Notes: generated by a model from the letters alone, not told the origin. DNA of 23,744 bases from Candidatus Cloacimonadota bacterium (GCA_029932755.1 JAOZPK010000020.1:1-23744); one strand, 5' to 3'; positions 1 through 7,510 are shown, counted from the stretch's first letter. Numbers and translations: made by a program.

Positions 1-70
1 AATAGCGGTAAATTTTCAAAATGTGAAACCTTGTATTAGCATTGCTGAGAATAAGAAAACCCCTCTTAAT

Positions 71-89
71 CTCCCCTTACGAAGGGGAG
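71..89. repeat. Perfect 8-bp hairpin with 3-nt loop downstream of the permease gene
   Basis: The arms CTCCCCTT (71-78) and AAGGGGAG (82-89) are exact reverse complements around ACG. The hairpin lies 41 bases past the permease stop codon. Read on the minus strand it could act as a transcription end, but the bases after the stem (ATTAAGAGGGGTTTTC) are only weakly T-rich, so a strong intrinsic terminator is not shown. The preceding CCCCTCTTAAT plus this stem looks like a dispersed intergenic repeat rather than a gene-specific element; that is inference. Confidence 0.5.
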
Positions 90-129
90 CTAACCATCAT
101 CAATGTAATTGCTAATTAATTAAATAAGG

Positions 130-1377
130 TTATTCTATTACTTTATAACCTGCTTCTGTTATTGCTGCTTTTATTTTGTTAGAATCATAATCTCCATCCA
201 CTACAGCGTTTTTCTTTGCCAAATTTATTCTTACCTTCTGCACACCTTCAATTTTAATAAGCGAATCTTTCACATTTGCTACACAATGATTGCAGGTCAT
301 TCCTTCAATAAGAAAAGTTTTATTTGGTATTTCATCTCCTAACTCAGGTTTTTTAAATTTGTTCCTTATCTTCCTGAAAATAGATAAGAACAACAAAATA
401 GAAAACACACCGATAAGTATTTTAGAGAATAATGAGATGTCTTCATGGTGATGCGTCATTAACATTTCCGGCTTTCCAACAATATCAAAAATATAGTTCA
501 GAAGCAATCCACCCAGAATTGCAAATACAGAAATAACCGTAAGATAAATTGCGATCAATTTCTTTCCCAATGCTCTACTTATTAGGGTTATTGTAGCTGC
601 ATTAGTGGCAGGTCCAACCACCAAAAATACAAATGCTGCACCCGGTGAGATACCTTTTAAAATAAGTGAAACAGCTATTGGGATTGATGCTGTTGCGCAC
701 ACATAGAGCGGAATACCCACAGCTATCATTAGCAGCATTCCACCAAAACCTCCACCACCAAAATCAGCAAAGAAATTATCAGGGATAAGGAATGAAATAA
801 ATCCGGCGATAATTATACCTACTATCAATTGAATTGTAATATCATCCAGAAACTCTACAAAAGCATAATTTAATCCTGATGTTACCCGCTCTAAAACTGT
901 GTGAGAATGCGGTTCTTCCACATCACAAGTATCACATTCAAATTTTTCTTCTATATTCAGAGTTTCCGGTTCATCTTTCTTCTCTACAAAATTAGTCACA
1001 ATTCCACCTACGATTCCGGTAACAAAAGCAGCGAGCGGGCGGAATATTGCAAAGATCGGACCCATCATCCCATAAGTTGCAATTATGCTGTCTATACCTG
1101 TTTGTGGAGTCGAGATCAGGAAAGATAGAGTTGCTCCTTTCGATGCCTTTTTCTTCCTCAGGAATAGTGCTGTAGGAATAACACCACAAGAACAGAGTGG
1201 AAGTGGAACTCCTAAAATCGCAGCTTTTATAACTGAGAATAAATTGTTCTTACCCAGATGTTTTGCTACAAAATCTTTTTTGAACACAACATGCAATAAA
1301 CCGGCAAAGAGCAATCCCAAAAAAAGATACGGTGCAATGCTGATGTATGTACTGAAAATTTCATTTAATAATTTCAT
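130..1377 (-). CDS. SO_0444-type Cu/Zn efflux permease with C-terminal HMA domain
   Basis: Integral membrane permease of the ArsP/DUF318 superfamily, closest in layout to the SO_0444-type Cu/Zn efflux transporters; it probably exports a soft metal ion across the inner membrane. The 415 residues hold about eight hydrophobic segments in two blocks (roughly 10-130 and 170-300). The family motif PLPLCSCGV is at 58-66, with Cys62 and Cys64, and a second possible metal site, YVCATAS, lies near 225-231. The loop between the blocks has CDTC (148-151) and HSH (157-159), and HHHED follows near 309. Residues about 352-415 form a heavy-metal-associated domain with GMTCNHC (Cys362, Cys365), a copper-chaperone-like fold fused to the transporter. 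The gene starts 7 bases after the csoR stop codon, so the two are surely co-transcribed and metal-responsive. The transported metal is inferred, not shown. Confidence 0.86.
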   Translation of the reverse strand: MKLLNEIFSTYISIAPYLFLGLLFAGLLHVVFKKDFVAKHLGKNNLFSVIKAAILGVPLPLCSCGVIPTALFLRKKKASKGATLSFLISTPQTGIDSIIATYGMMGPIFAIFRPLAAFVTGIVGGIVTNFVEKKDEPETLNIEEKFECDTCDVEEPHSHTVLERVTSGLNYAFVEFLDDITIQLIVGIIIAGFISFLIPDNFFADFGGGGFGGMLLMIAVGIPLYVCATASIPIAVSLILKGISPGAAFVFLVVGPATNAATITLISRALGKKLIAIYLTVISVFAILGGLLLNYIFDIVGKPEMLMTHHHEDISLFSKILIGVFSILLFLSIFRKIRNKFKKPELGDEIPNKTFLIEGMTCNHCVANVKDSLIKIEGVQKVRINLAKKNAVVDGDYDSNKIKAAITEAGYKVIE

Positions 1378-1384
1378 TTTTTTG

Positions 1385-1687
1385 TCACCTTATCAGCTTT
1401 CTTATTGTTGTCATCAATTCATCTAAAACTTCCAAACGACCATCTTGTATCTGCTCTACAACACAGCTTTTTATATGAGCATCCAACAGCTTTTCCCCTG
1501 CAGAAATAAGTGCACTCTGAACTGCAGCCATTTGATTCAGAATGTCATCACAATATACATCTTCCTGTATCATTCGATTGATACCGCGAATTTGTCCTTC
1601 TATGCGATTTAACCTATTTTTCATTAAACCCTTAAACTCCTCTGAATGATGAGAAGTATTAATATGACAATGAGCTTTATTTTCCAT
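1385..1687 (-). CDS. csoR: CsoR-family metal-sensing transcriptional repressor
   Basis: A 100-residue all-helical DUF156/CsoR-RcnR-family regulator. It starts at an ATG with a GGAGG seven bases upstream (1695-1699). The copper-binding set of CsoR is present in the right order: Cys46 (YCDDIL), His71 and Cys75 (DAHIKSC). The signature RLNRIEGQIRGI is at 25-36. FrmR and RcnR siblings differ at these ligand positions, so copper(I) sensing is the best reading. The N-terminus also carries extra His/Cys residues (HCH at 6-8, HH at 13-14), which may add a metal site. It is the first gene of a two-gene unit with the HMA-fused permease. A palindrome just upstream suggests it represses its own promoter. 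Confidence 0.9.
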   Translation of the reverse strand: MENKAHCHINTSHHSEEFKGLMKNRLNRIEGQIRGINRMIQEDVYCDDILNQMAAVQSALISAGEKLLDAHIKSCVVEQIQDGRLEVLDELMTTIRKLIR

Positions 1688-1705
1688 AATTCAACCTCCG
1701 ACATA

Positions 1706-1722
1706 ATACCCTATGGGGGTAT
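1706..1722. promoter_or_regulatory. CsoR operator palindrome
   Basis: The sequence ATACCC-TATGG-GGGTAT is a perfect 6-base inverted repeat around five bases. It matches the A/T-flanked, C-run/G-run pattern known for CsoR-family operators (TACCC...GGGTA). It sits between the csoR Shine-Dalgarno sequence and the putative promoter, where a bound repressor would block polymerase. Confidence 0.78.
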
Positions 1723-1749
1723 ATGAAAAAGTTAAGGTTTTTGTGTCAA
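1720..1749 (-). promoter_or_regulatory. Putative csoR-permease promoter
   Basis: On the minus strand a consensus -35 TTGACA (1744-1749) is followed after 18 bases by CATATA (1720-1725), a weak -10. The -10 overlaps the outer bases of the operator palindrome, which would give repression by occlusion. Confidence 0.5.
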
Positions 1750-1791
1750 TAAGCAAATTTAAATTCAGTCTGTTTGTATTTCAGGGTTATC

Positions 1792-2448
1792 TTATGATTT
1801 CAACTTTTCTAATATCTCATTAAAATTTTCTGCATAGAAATCTGATGCTTGTTTTATCTTATCTATTTCATGGGCAGCATGTTCATCGTAGATGGCAAAT
1901 ACATCCATCCCTGCCTGTTTGGCAGCTTGCACACCAATAAGTACATCTTCAATAACCAGGCATTCCTCAGGAGCTACATTCAATACTTCTGCAACTTTCA
2001 GAAAAATATCCGGGAATGGTTTACCTTTGATATCTTCGCAGCCCGTTACGATCGAATCAAATTTTTCCAGGACATTATTTGCCTTGAGCACCGTTTCTGC
2101 CAGATGTTTAGAATTACTTGTTCCCACACCCATTTTTATATTATTATCTTCAAGAAATTTCAGAAATTCATGTGCACCTGTTTTAAGTTTTACATCGGTT
2201 TTATAATGTTCTTCCACCATACCTGTCCACTCTGCTCCGATCTCTTCAATAGAATCAGGTAGATCAAATTTATCTTTAAAATACTGGCAGATCTCTTTAA
2301 AACTGTTGCCTGTTTCCACATCCTTGAAAAGATTAGTAGGAACTGGGATATTACGTATTTCCAAATATTCCTTATCTATCTGTATCCAAATACCCATTGA
2401 ATCAATAAGCGTTCCATCTAAATCAAAAATAACTGCTTTATATTTCAT
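1792..2448 (-). CDS. HAD-superfamily phosphatase (beta-phosphoglucomutase-like subfamily)
   Basis: A 218-residue HAD hydrolase that transfers or removes a phosphate through an aspartyl intermediate. Motif I is DLDGT (Asp9 nucleophile, Asp11 acid/base), motif II is GTSNS, the motif III lysine lies in KGKPFPDIF, and motif IV is IEDVLIGVQAAKQAG. An alpha-helical cap lies between motif I and about residue 85, as in subfamily IA enzymes such as beta-phosphoglucomutase, YcjU and phosphonatase. It begins 47 bases after phnE on the same strand, so it is probably the last gene of the phnD-C-E unit. It might dephosphorylate an imported organophosphate, but its substrate cannot be read from sequence. 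The phosphonatase-type Schiff-base lysine in the cap is not evident, so I do not call it phnX. Confidence 0.8.
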   Translation of the reverse strand: MKYKAVIFDLDGTLIDSMGIWIQIDKEYLEIRNIPVPTNLFKDVETGNSFKEICQYFKDKFDLPDSIEEIGAEWTGMVEEHYKTDVKLKTGAHEFLKFLEDNNIKMGVGTSNSKHLAETVLKANNVLEKFDSIVTGCEDIKGKPFPDIFLKVAEVLNVAPEECLVIEDVLIGVQAAKQAGMDVFAIYDEHAAHEIDKIKQASDFYAENFNEILEKLKS

Positions 2449-2495
2449 ATTTAATAACCACTTTCTTTAGTCTTTCTCAATGTAAGAGCTTTGAG

Positions 2496-3503
2496 TTATA
2501 TTCCCTGCAACTTTTCCCTTACTTTCGCACTTACCATATCCATTATCCAAACAATTGCAGCAATCAGCCAGATGATCATTCCAACATTATGCCAGCGTAG
2601 AAGCTGCTGCTGCTGAAGAAGAAGAAGTCCTATACCGCCGCCACCAACAAATCCAACGATAGTAGCCATACGTACGTTTATATCCCACCTGTAAATAGTG
2701 AAGGCAAGAAACGGTGAGATGATCTGTGGAACGACTCCAAAAATCCAAATCTGAAGCCTATTTGCTCCGGTTGCTTTTATTGCTTCTACAGGACCGGGAT
2801 CTATACTTTCTATCTGTTCGGAATAAAGCTTGGTTAGTGCTGCAATAGAATGTATCATTAGTGCCAACATACCGGCAAAGGGACCGATCCCCACCCATAC
2901 ACTGAAGATTATAGCCCATACAATAGCTTCTATTGAGCGAAAAACCGTTGCAAAAGAACGAATAATAATATAAATTGTATTTCCTGTTAAAGTCTTTGGC
3001 ATCAGGTTACGTGCGGCAAAAAAGCTGAGGAAAAATGCAAATGGTATGGCAAATATTGTAGCAAGCAAAGCAAGATAGATCGTTTCTGCTAAAGCAGTTA
3101 AGCTCACTAATAAAAGATCGAGATTTGGGTCAAAAATACCAGACATAATTCCACCGGCATTTTTAAATTTCATGAAAAATTTGTAAGGGCTAACTTCCAC
3201 CAATATCCAACCCATTATAAATGTAATAAGTAGTATTAATACAATTGACCATCCCCAGAAAGTTCTATACCATTTATGATCTGTTCTTTTTGTAGGGAGG
3301 AACACTTTTCTGCCAATAGAAATACCACTAATCATAACAATTAGGCTTACAACAATACCATAGATCACGATATGTAAATTTGGTATTGTTAATTCGAACC
3401 AGCGATTTAGCAAAAAGGAAATACATCCGGCAAGATAAATCCATAAAAGCAGATCAGTAAAAATTGCCTGAAGGATTAGTTTAAGTTTATTTTCTTTTTT
3501 CAT
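2496..3503 (-). CDS. phnE: Phosphonate-type ABC transporter permease (PhnE-like)
   Basis: Membrane subunit of a binding-protein-dependent importer. The 335 residues contain about eight hydrophobic helices. The core permease domain (about 130-330) has the cytoplasmic EAA-loop signature EAIKATGANRL (240-250), which docks on the ATPase, and the PhnE-like end VGFVGGGGIGLLL (283-295). PhnE proteins are usually about 260-280 residues; here an extra N-terminal segment of about 60 residues supplies two additional helices (about 12-32 and 45-65). The ATG overlaps the phnC stop codon by four bases (ATGA), showing translational coupling. An LLLLQQQQ run near 293-300 is written by two neighbouring triplet repeats. 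Phosphate, phosphite and phosphonate are all possible substrates for this family. Confidence 0.88.
   Translation of the reverse strand: MKKENKLKLILQAIFTDLLLWIYLAGCISFLLNRWFELTIPNLHIVIYGIVVSLIVMISGISIGRKVFLPTKRTDHKWYRTFWGWSIVLILLITFIMGWILVEVSPYKFFMKFKNAGGIMSGIFDPNLDLLLVSLTALAETIYLALLATIFAIPFAFFLSFFAARNLMPKTLTGNTIYIIIRSFATVFRSIEAIVWAIIFSVWVGIGPFAGMLALMIHSIAALTKLYSEQIESIDPGPVEAIKATGANRLQIWIFGVVPQIISPFLAFTIYRWDINVRMATIVGFVGGGGIGLLLLQQQQLLRWHNVGMIIWLIAAIVWIMDMVSAKVREKLQGI
2603..2627. repeat. Adjacent triplet repeats (GCT)4(GAA)4 inside phnE
   Basis: On the plus strand four GCT units run directly into four GAA units plus a G. On the coding strand they read four CTT and four CAG codons, giving Leu4-Gln4. 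Change in unit number would alter length without shifting the frame. Confidence 0.85.
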
Positions 3504-4267
3504 CTGATCTCAACCTCCTCCGCATCTTCGCCGTAAATCTCTTTGAATCTCTTTTTATCGATTTCCTTCGGAGTTCCATCAAAAACAATTTGACCATCTT
3601 TAAGACCAACTACTCTAGTGCCATATTTCCTTGCCAAACTGAGAAAATGAAGTGAACAGATAATTGTGATCTTATCTTTTTTATTTAATTCTCCCAGGTA
3701 TTGCATCACTGAATCCGCTGTAGCTGGATCAAGACTGGCAATTGGTTCATCTGCGAGTATAACTTTTGGATTCTGCATCAATGCACGGGCAATTGCAACA
3801 CGCTGTTGCTCTCCACCACTTAGATTCTTTATCTTGTTTTCAGCAAAATCTTTCATCCCTACACGCTGAAGGTTTCCCAAGGCAATTTTCACATCTTTCT
3901 TATTTTTGGAAAATACAAGTGATTGCAACAGAGATGAATATCCTAATTTACCTGTTAGAACATTTGTGAGCGAACTCAAGTTTTTTATCAGGTTGAATTG
4001 CTGGAATATCATACCGATCTTTCGACGAATTAAACGAAGTTTTTGCCCTTCTGCTGTAATAACATCTTCTCCATCGAAAACAATTTCACCGGATGTAGGC
4101 TCAATGAGCCGATTCAAGCAGCGGAGAAGAGTAGTTTTACCGGAACCGGAAAGTCCTAGAAGAATGCAAAATTCACCTTCTTTAATATTTAAATTAATAT
4201 CTTTTAGAGCATGTGTTCCGCCAGCATAAATTTTGTTCAGGTTTTCAATTTCAATGATATTTTTCAT
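3500..4267 (-). CDS. phnC: Phosphonate-type ABC transporter ATPase (PhnC-like)
   Basis: Cytoplasmic ATP-binding subunit that powers the importer formed with PhnE and PhnD. All ABC motifs are intact in 255 residues: Walker A GLSGSGKTT (38-46), Q-loop GMIFQQFNLI (85-94), signature LSGGEQQRVAIARAL (149-163), Walker B VILADEPIASLDP (169-181) and the switch histidine in CSLHF (204-208). The spacing and the FNLIKNLSSLTNVL segment after the Q-loop fit the PhnC family. It follows phnD after 70 bases and overlaps phnE by four bases, so phnD-phnC-phnE form one transcription unit. The C-terminus ends in an acidic tail (GEDAEEVEIR). Confidence 0.93.
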   Translation of the reverse strand: MKNIIEIENLNKIYAGGTHALKDINLNIKEGEFCILLGLSGSGKTTLLRCLNRLIEPTSGEIVFDGEDVITAEGQKLRLIRRKIGMIFQQFNLIKNLSSLTNVLTGKLGYSSLLQSLVFSKNKKDVKIALGNLQRVGMKDFAENKIKNLSGGEQQRVAIARALMQNPKVILADEPIASLDPATADSVMQYLGELNKKDKITIICSLHFLSLARKYGTRVVGLKDGQIVFDGTPKEIDKKRFKEIYGEDAEEVEIR

Positions 4268-4337
4268 TTATCCTACAATTACCATGAACTTTTCATCCTA
4301 AAAAATCCATTCGTTTTTATAATTCTAATTTACTCAA

Positions 4338-5234
4338 TTAAAAATCATCTTCCCCTATGATTTTCATTGCTTCGCGTACGCTGTCATAATCCTCATTGGA
4401 TGCTCGAATGAAATTATCTATTTCCAATAGATCTTTCAAAGTTTCTCGATCTTTATCATCGTTTGCAAATTCTAATAGTGCTTCAACAATTTTTTCTTTC
4501 ATTTCCGGTGGAAAATCTTTACGAAAAGTAACTGTAGCATTAGGGATCCACTCTGTAAAACCAATAATTTTTATCTTTTCCATAACATCCGGATGGGTCT
4601 CTATGACCGTGCTTCGTGCATCATGAGCATCTTCTTCGTTAACAGGCGTCCAGAAAGCGCAGCCCACATCAGCTTTACCACTATAAACAGCTAGAACCGC
4701 TTGTGGATGACCACCGGCAAAAAAATATTTTTCCGGCTGAATACCTTTCTCGATCAGTAAAGCCGAAGGATAGATATATCCTGAAGTGGAAGCAGCATCC
4801 GTGTAGGCAATTATCTTTCCACCAATATCTTCTAGGGTATTTATGTTGCTATCCGATCGAGTAATAAATTGTCCTCTGTATTTATCAAACCCCTTCCGTA
4901 CGACTGTAAGAGCCACTTCTGCATCAAATTTTTGATTTGCTAGAATGTATGCATAAGTAGCCAGCCAGGCAATATCTGTTTCTTCCGTTCCCATGGCTTC
5001 GATCACAGAAGCATAACTTGTAGGAACAGCAACATGGAAATGATATCCCGTTTTTTCCCTGATTATATCAGCAACTTCTTTTCCGCTAGTAATTATCTTA
5101 TCCGCTTCAATAGAGGGGACAAAATACATTTTTATCGGATTCTTTTTGGTTCCCAGTTCTGCCTGTTGTCCACAGCCAAATATGATCAAGATCGAGATAA
5201 ATAAAATAATTTTATTAAAATTCATTGAATTCAA
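4338..5234 (-). CDS. phnD: Phosphonate/phosphite-type substrate-binding lipoprotein (PhnD-like)
   Basis: Periplasmic solute-binding protein, membrane-anchored by lipid, that delivers a phosphorus oxyanion or organophosphonate to PhnE-PhnC. The N-terminus has a hydrophobic signal and the lipobox IIFGC (Cys21). The body shows the PhnD fold cues KMYFVPSIEAD, IREKTGYHFHVAVPTSYASVIEAM, the domain-crossing segment GKIIAYTDAASTSGYIYPSALL, and GHPQAVLAVYSGKADVGCAFW. The long frame opens at a TTG (5234) preceded at six bases by GGAGG (5241-5245); an in-frame ATG lies three codons later (5225) but is 15 bases from that GGAGG. The TTG start is therefore better supported, though both keep the signal peptide. 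The GGAGG lies inside a terminator-like hairpin that separates phnD from the symporter gene. Exact ligand unknown. Confidence 0.9.
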   Translation of the reverse strand: MNSMNFNKIILFISILIIFGCGQQAELGTKKNPIKMYFVPSIEADKIITSGKEVADIIREKTGYHFHVAVPTSYASVIEAMGTEETDIAWLATYAYILANQKFDAEVALTVVRKGFDKYRGQFITRSDSNINTLEDIGGKIIAYTDAASTSGYIYPSALLIEKGIQPEKYFFAGGHPQAVLAVYSGKADVGCAFWTPVNEEDAHDARSTVIETHPDVMEKIKIIGFTEWIPNATVTFRKDFPPEMKEKIVEALLEFANDDKDRETLKDLLEIDNFIRASNEDYDSVREAMKIIGEDDF

Positions 5235-5260
5235 AAAACGCCTCCCTTACGAGAGGCGTT
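5233..5260 (-). terminator. Terminator-like hairpin between the symporter gene and phnD
   Basis: On the minus strand AACGCCTC (5260-5253) pairs with GAGGCGTT (5244-5237) across an 8-base loop and runs straight into TTTTTT, counting the last two stem T residues. It starts 15 bases after the symporter stop codon, the right place for an intrinsic terminator. The 3' arm and adjacent loop base contain GGAGG (5245-5241), the probable ribosome-binding site of phnD, and the T-run abuts its TTG start. Confidence 0.75.
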
Positions 5261-5275
5261 CATTATTATAACCAA

Positions 5276-7183
5276 TTAGAATATTTTTTCTAATGTGATA
5301 GGTTTATCTTTTAGCATCATTGCTTTTTCAAATGTTTCTAATGACATTTTTACATCATCATTATCATCATGAGGTGTATAAGCCTTTACATGATCAGAAC
5401 GAAGTCCACCCAGATACCAGCGTGAATCTTCCATATAAATAAGATCTTCCACATTAGCTTTCATACGCGCCATCACAGCATTTGAAAGAGATATTTTCCC
5501 AGCAGGAATTGATTCATCAATAAATACAGGAAGTCTTCTGATCTTTTCACCTTTCACATGATTCGGTTTTCCACCTTTATATTGTTCCATTGCATAATCG
5601 AGTGTATCGATGGTAAGTCCGTTAATTTTCTCATTATGATCCGGAGCTTCTTTAGTAAGCAGCGTTATAGTAACTCCTACTATTGCGGTAAGTACCATTC
5701 CAAAAAGAGCTCTTGTATAAATAAAAATTCCATTTTGCGGTGCAGAAACAAATTCAGCAAGAGGATTGATCATATCAGGAACAAACACAGTTAGAATTGT
5801 AAATCCAGATCCAACAAGCATGGAAATATTTGCAGCTTTTGCAGAGAATTTTCTCCAGAAAGCTCCTAGAAAGATAGTCGTTACGATAGATGGAATTATT
5901 ATCATGATTCCTTTATAATGAATTGACATCAAACTGCCTTTCATATTTGAAAACATATAAACAAGAACTAAACCAAGCAAAGCCGTCCCACCAGAAACCC
6001 ATCTAGCAGCTTTCAAATAATGTTTGTCACTTGCTTTAGGTTTAAATAATGGTTTGTAAATATCGTAAATACCAATAGCAGAACAGGCATTGATCAATGT
6101 ATCAACGGTAGACATTAAAGCAGCTGTAAGGGCAGCAATAACAAAACCAAAAACTATTGTATTGTGCCGTAAGGTTTCCCAGGCAACAACAATAAATGTA
6201 TGGAAATGATTTGCAATATGTATTGGATCAAGACCTTCCAAAGCTCCACCCATTGCAGTTTGCTTAGCAATAAGTGACTTGGCGATCCAACCTACAGCGC
6301 CAACAATGATAGCTGAGAATGGTAGTGTGAAAAGTACATTAAAAATCGCTGCTTTTCTTCCATCGTTCACACTCTTTAATGCTAAATACCTCATTATAAA
6401 ACCTTGATTCATAAATGTGAATGCAATACTTCCAGCCAGTGCCTCTCCCCAGAAAAGACCAGCAGTATTAAATTTTGGATCGTTCAAAAGATCCACAAAT
6501 GGCAGTCTATGGGTTACCGGCAGCCAAGACCAGAATTCTCCAAAACCTCCCAAGGCAACTATTCCAGCAACAATAGCAATTCCACCGGCAAGATATAACA
6601 TGATACCCTGAAAAAGGTCAGTGAAGATAACAGCCGTCTGCCCTCCAAATGTAACATAACCACCCAGCAATACTGTTGCAATAGGTACGGTAATTATTAA
6701 TGGGACACCAAGTAATCCCTCCATTGCAATACCAATTGTAAACAGATTATAACCAATGTAGAATAACATATATGCCATAATTATTACAAGAGAAATGTAA
6801 CGTGAAGTTCTATTAAATCGGCGTTCGAAATATTCGGGAATAGATTTAATTTTTGAGAAATAGATAATTGGTAGCCAGCCGAACATGAAGAATGGTATTA
6901 TAAACCAGTCATTCGTGTAGGTCATCGAGCTGCTCATACCTGTTTCAAATCCCTGTTGAGAATACTTAAGATAACTATAAGAACCAATTCCGGTAGCTAT
7001 CATACTAGCTGCACCCAACCACCAGGCAAACCTTTGCCCACTATAAAAATAATCATTTATATTCTTACTAAATCTAGAGAAATATCCACCAAAAGCTGCT
7101 ATCATTAAGGAATATAATATAACAACTGTACCAATTGTCCAATATGCGCTTGGATCTAAATTAAGCTGACTCAGATGTTCCAT
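5276..7183 (-). CDS. Sodium:solute symporter (SSS family) with long C-terminal tail
   Basis: Inner-membrane transporter expected to couple sodium (or proton) flow to uptake of a small solute. The 635 residues contain about 13 hydrophobic segments between 15 and 530. Family signatures include GGYVTFGGQTAVIFTDLFQG followed by IMLYLAGG in the fifth to sixth helix region, and ALMSTVDTLINACSA around 360. After the last helix comes a hydrophilic tail of about 100 residues (KEAPDHNEK onward, ending TLEKIF) that I do not recognise. The ATG has an AAGGAGGG seven bases upstream that lies in the end of the preceding small membrane-protein gene, and the two genes abut without gap. This suggests co-translation and probably a complex. 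The substrate cannot be assigned from sequence; it is not clearly ActP, PutP or PanF. A terminator-like hairpin follows. Confidence 0.86.
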   Translation of the reverse strand: MEHLSQLNLDPSAYWTIGTVVILYSLMIAAFGGYFSRFSKNINDYFYSGQRFAWWLGAASMIATGIGSYSYLKYSQQGFETGMSSSMTYTNDWFIIPFFMFGWLPIIYFSKIKSIPEYFERRFNRTSRYISLVIIMAYMLFYIGYNLFTIGIAMEGLLGVPLIITVPIATVLLGGYVTFGGQTAVIFTDLFQGIMLYLAGGIAIVAGIVALGGFGEFWSWLPVTHRLPFVDLLNDPKFNTAGLFWGEALAGSIAFTFMNQGFIMRYLALKSVNDGRKAAIFNVLFTLPFSAIIVGAVGWIAKSLIAKQTAMGGALEGLDPIHIANHFHTFIVVAWETLRHNTIVFGFVIAALTAALMSTVDTLINACSAIGIYDIYKPLFKPKASDKHYLKAARWVSGGTALLGLVLVYMFSNMKGSLMSIHYKGIMIIIPSIVTTIFLGAFWRKFSAKAANISMLVGSGFTILTVFVPDMINPLAEFVSAPQNGIFIYTRALFGMVLTAIVGVTITLLTKEAPDHNEKINGLTIDTLDYAMEQYKGGKPNHVKGEKIRRLPVFIDESIPAGKISLSNAVMARMKANVEDLIYMEDSRWYLGGLRSDHVKAYTPHDDNDDVKMSLETFEKAMMLKDKPITLEKIF

Positions 7184-7510
7184 TTAGATCCCTCCTTTCA
7201 CAGGCATGTATAATGCTAATAATATCCAAACTGCATGAGTAATTGCAAAGAGGAAGAATCCTACAATTATCCATTTGAACCAGAAAGTATCATTCCCTCG
7301 TCCAAGTTTGCAGGAACCTGTTTTAAGGATCAGGAAGATGCCGATGCCAAATGTAAGTGCACCAAATCCATATTGATAAAGATAACACGTCCATGGATCA
7401 CTTGGTCCCCATGCAGAGATAAGTATCCGTGGAAAAACATAAATAAATGCAAGAACAACTATCATGAATAAAATTAGAGGAAGGCTGCTCTTCTTTTTGG
7501 CTGTGCTCAT
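7184..7510 (-). CDS. Small three-helix membrane protein, putative symporter partner
   Basis: A 108-residue protein with three clear hydrophobic helices at about 9-31, 45-62 and 77-101, and a basic N-terminus (STAKKKS), which predicts the N-terminus in the cytoplasm. I do not recognise its family. Its stop codon directly abuts the symporter ATG and it carries the symporter's Shine-Dalgarno site, so translation of the two is tied. Known SSS transporters such as ActP and VC_2705-type proteins come with a small two-helix protein (DUF485 or DUF4212) in the same position, so this may be an analogous partner with three helices. That is inference from context. The start is an ATG with GTAAGGAG (7516-7523) upstream. 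Two aromatic-rich loops (SAWGPSDPWTCYLYQYG and RGNDTFWFKW) are notable. Confidence 0.65.
   Translation of the reverse strand: MSTAKKKSSLPLILFMIVVLAFIYVFPRILISAWGPSDPWTCYLYQYGFGALTFGIGIFLILKTGSCKLGRGNDTFWFKWIIVGFFLFAITHAVWILLALYMPVKGGI

Noticed and set aside
71..260. Relation between the hairpin at 71-89 and the phnD hairpin (both contain CCCTTACGA)
   Set aside because: Only nine bases around the loop are shared and the stems differ; this is too little to claim a common repeat family.
1849..2262. Long plus-strand reading frames opposite the HAD phosphatase gene
   Set aside because: They overlap a clear HAD gene with all four motifs; their translations show no family motif and no good ribosome site, so they are antisense shadows.
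2603..2627. On/off phase-variation tract in phnE
   Set aside because: The repeat units are three bases long, so gain or loss cannot shift the frame; only length variation is possible.
2496..5234. C-P lyase or complete phosphonate catabolic operon
   Set aside because: Only transport genes and a generic HAD phosphatase are present; no phnG-M, phnW, phnX or phnY signatures occur.
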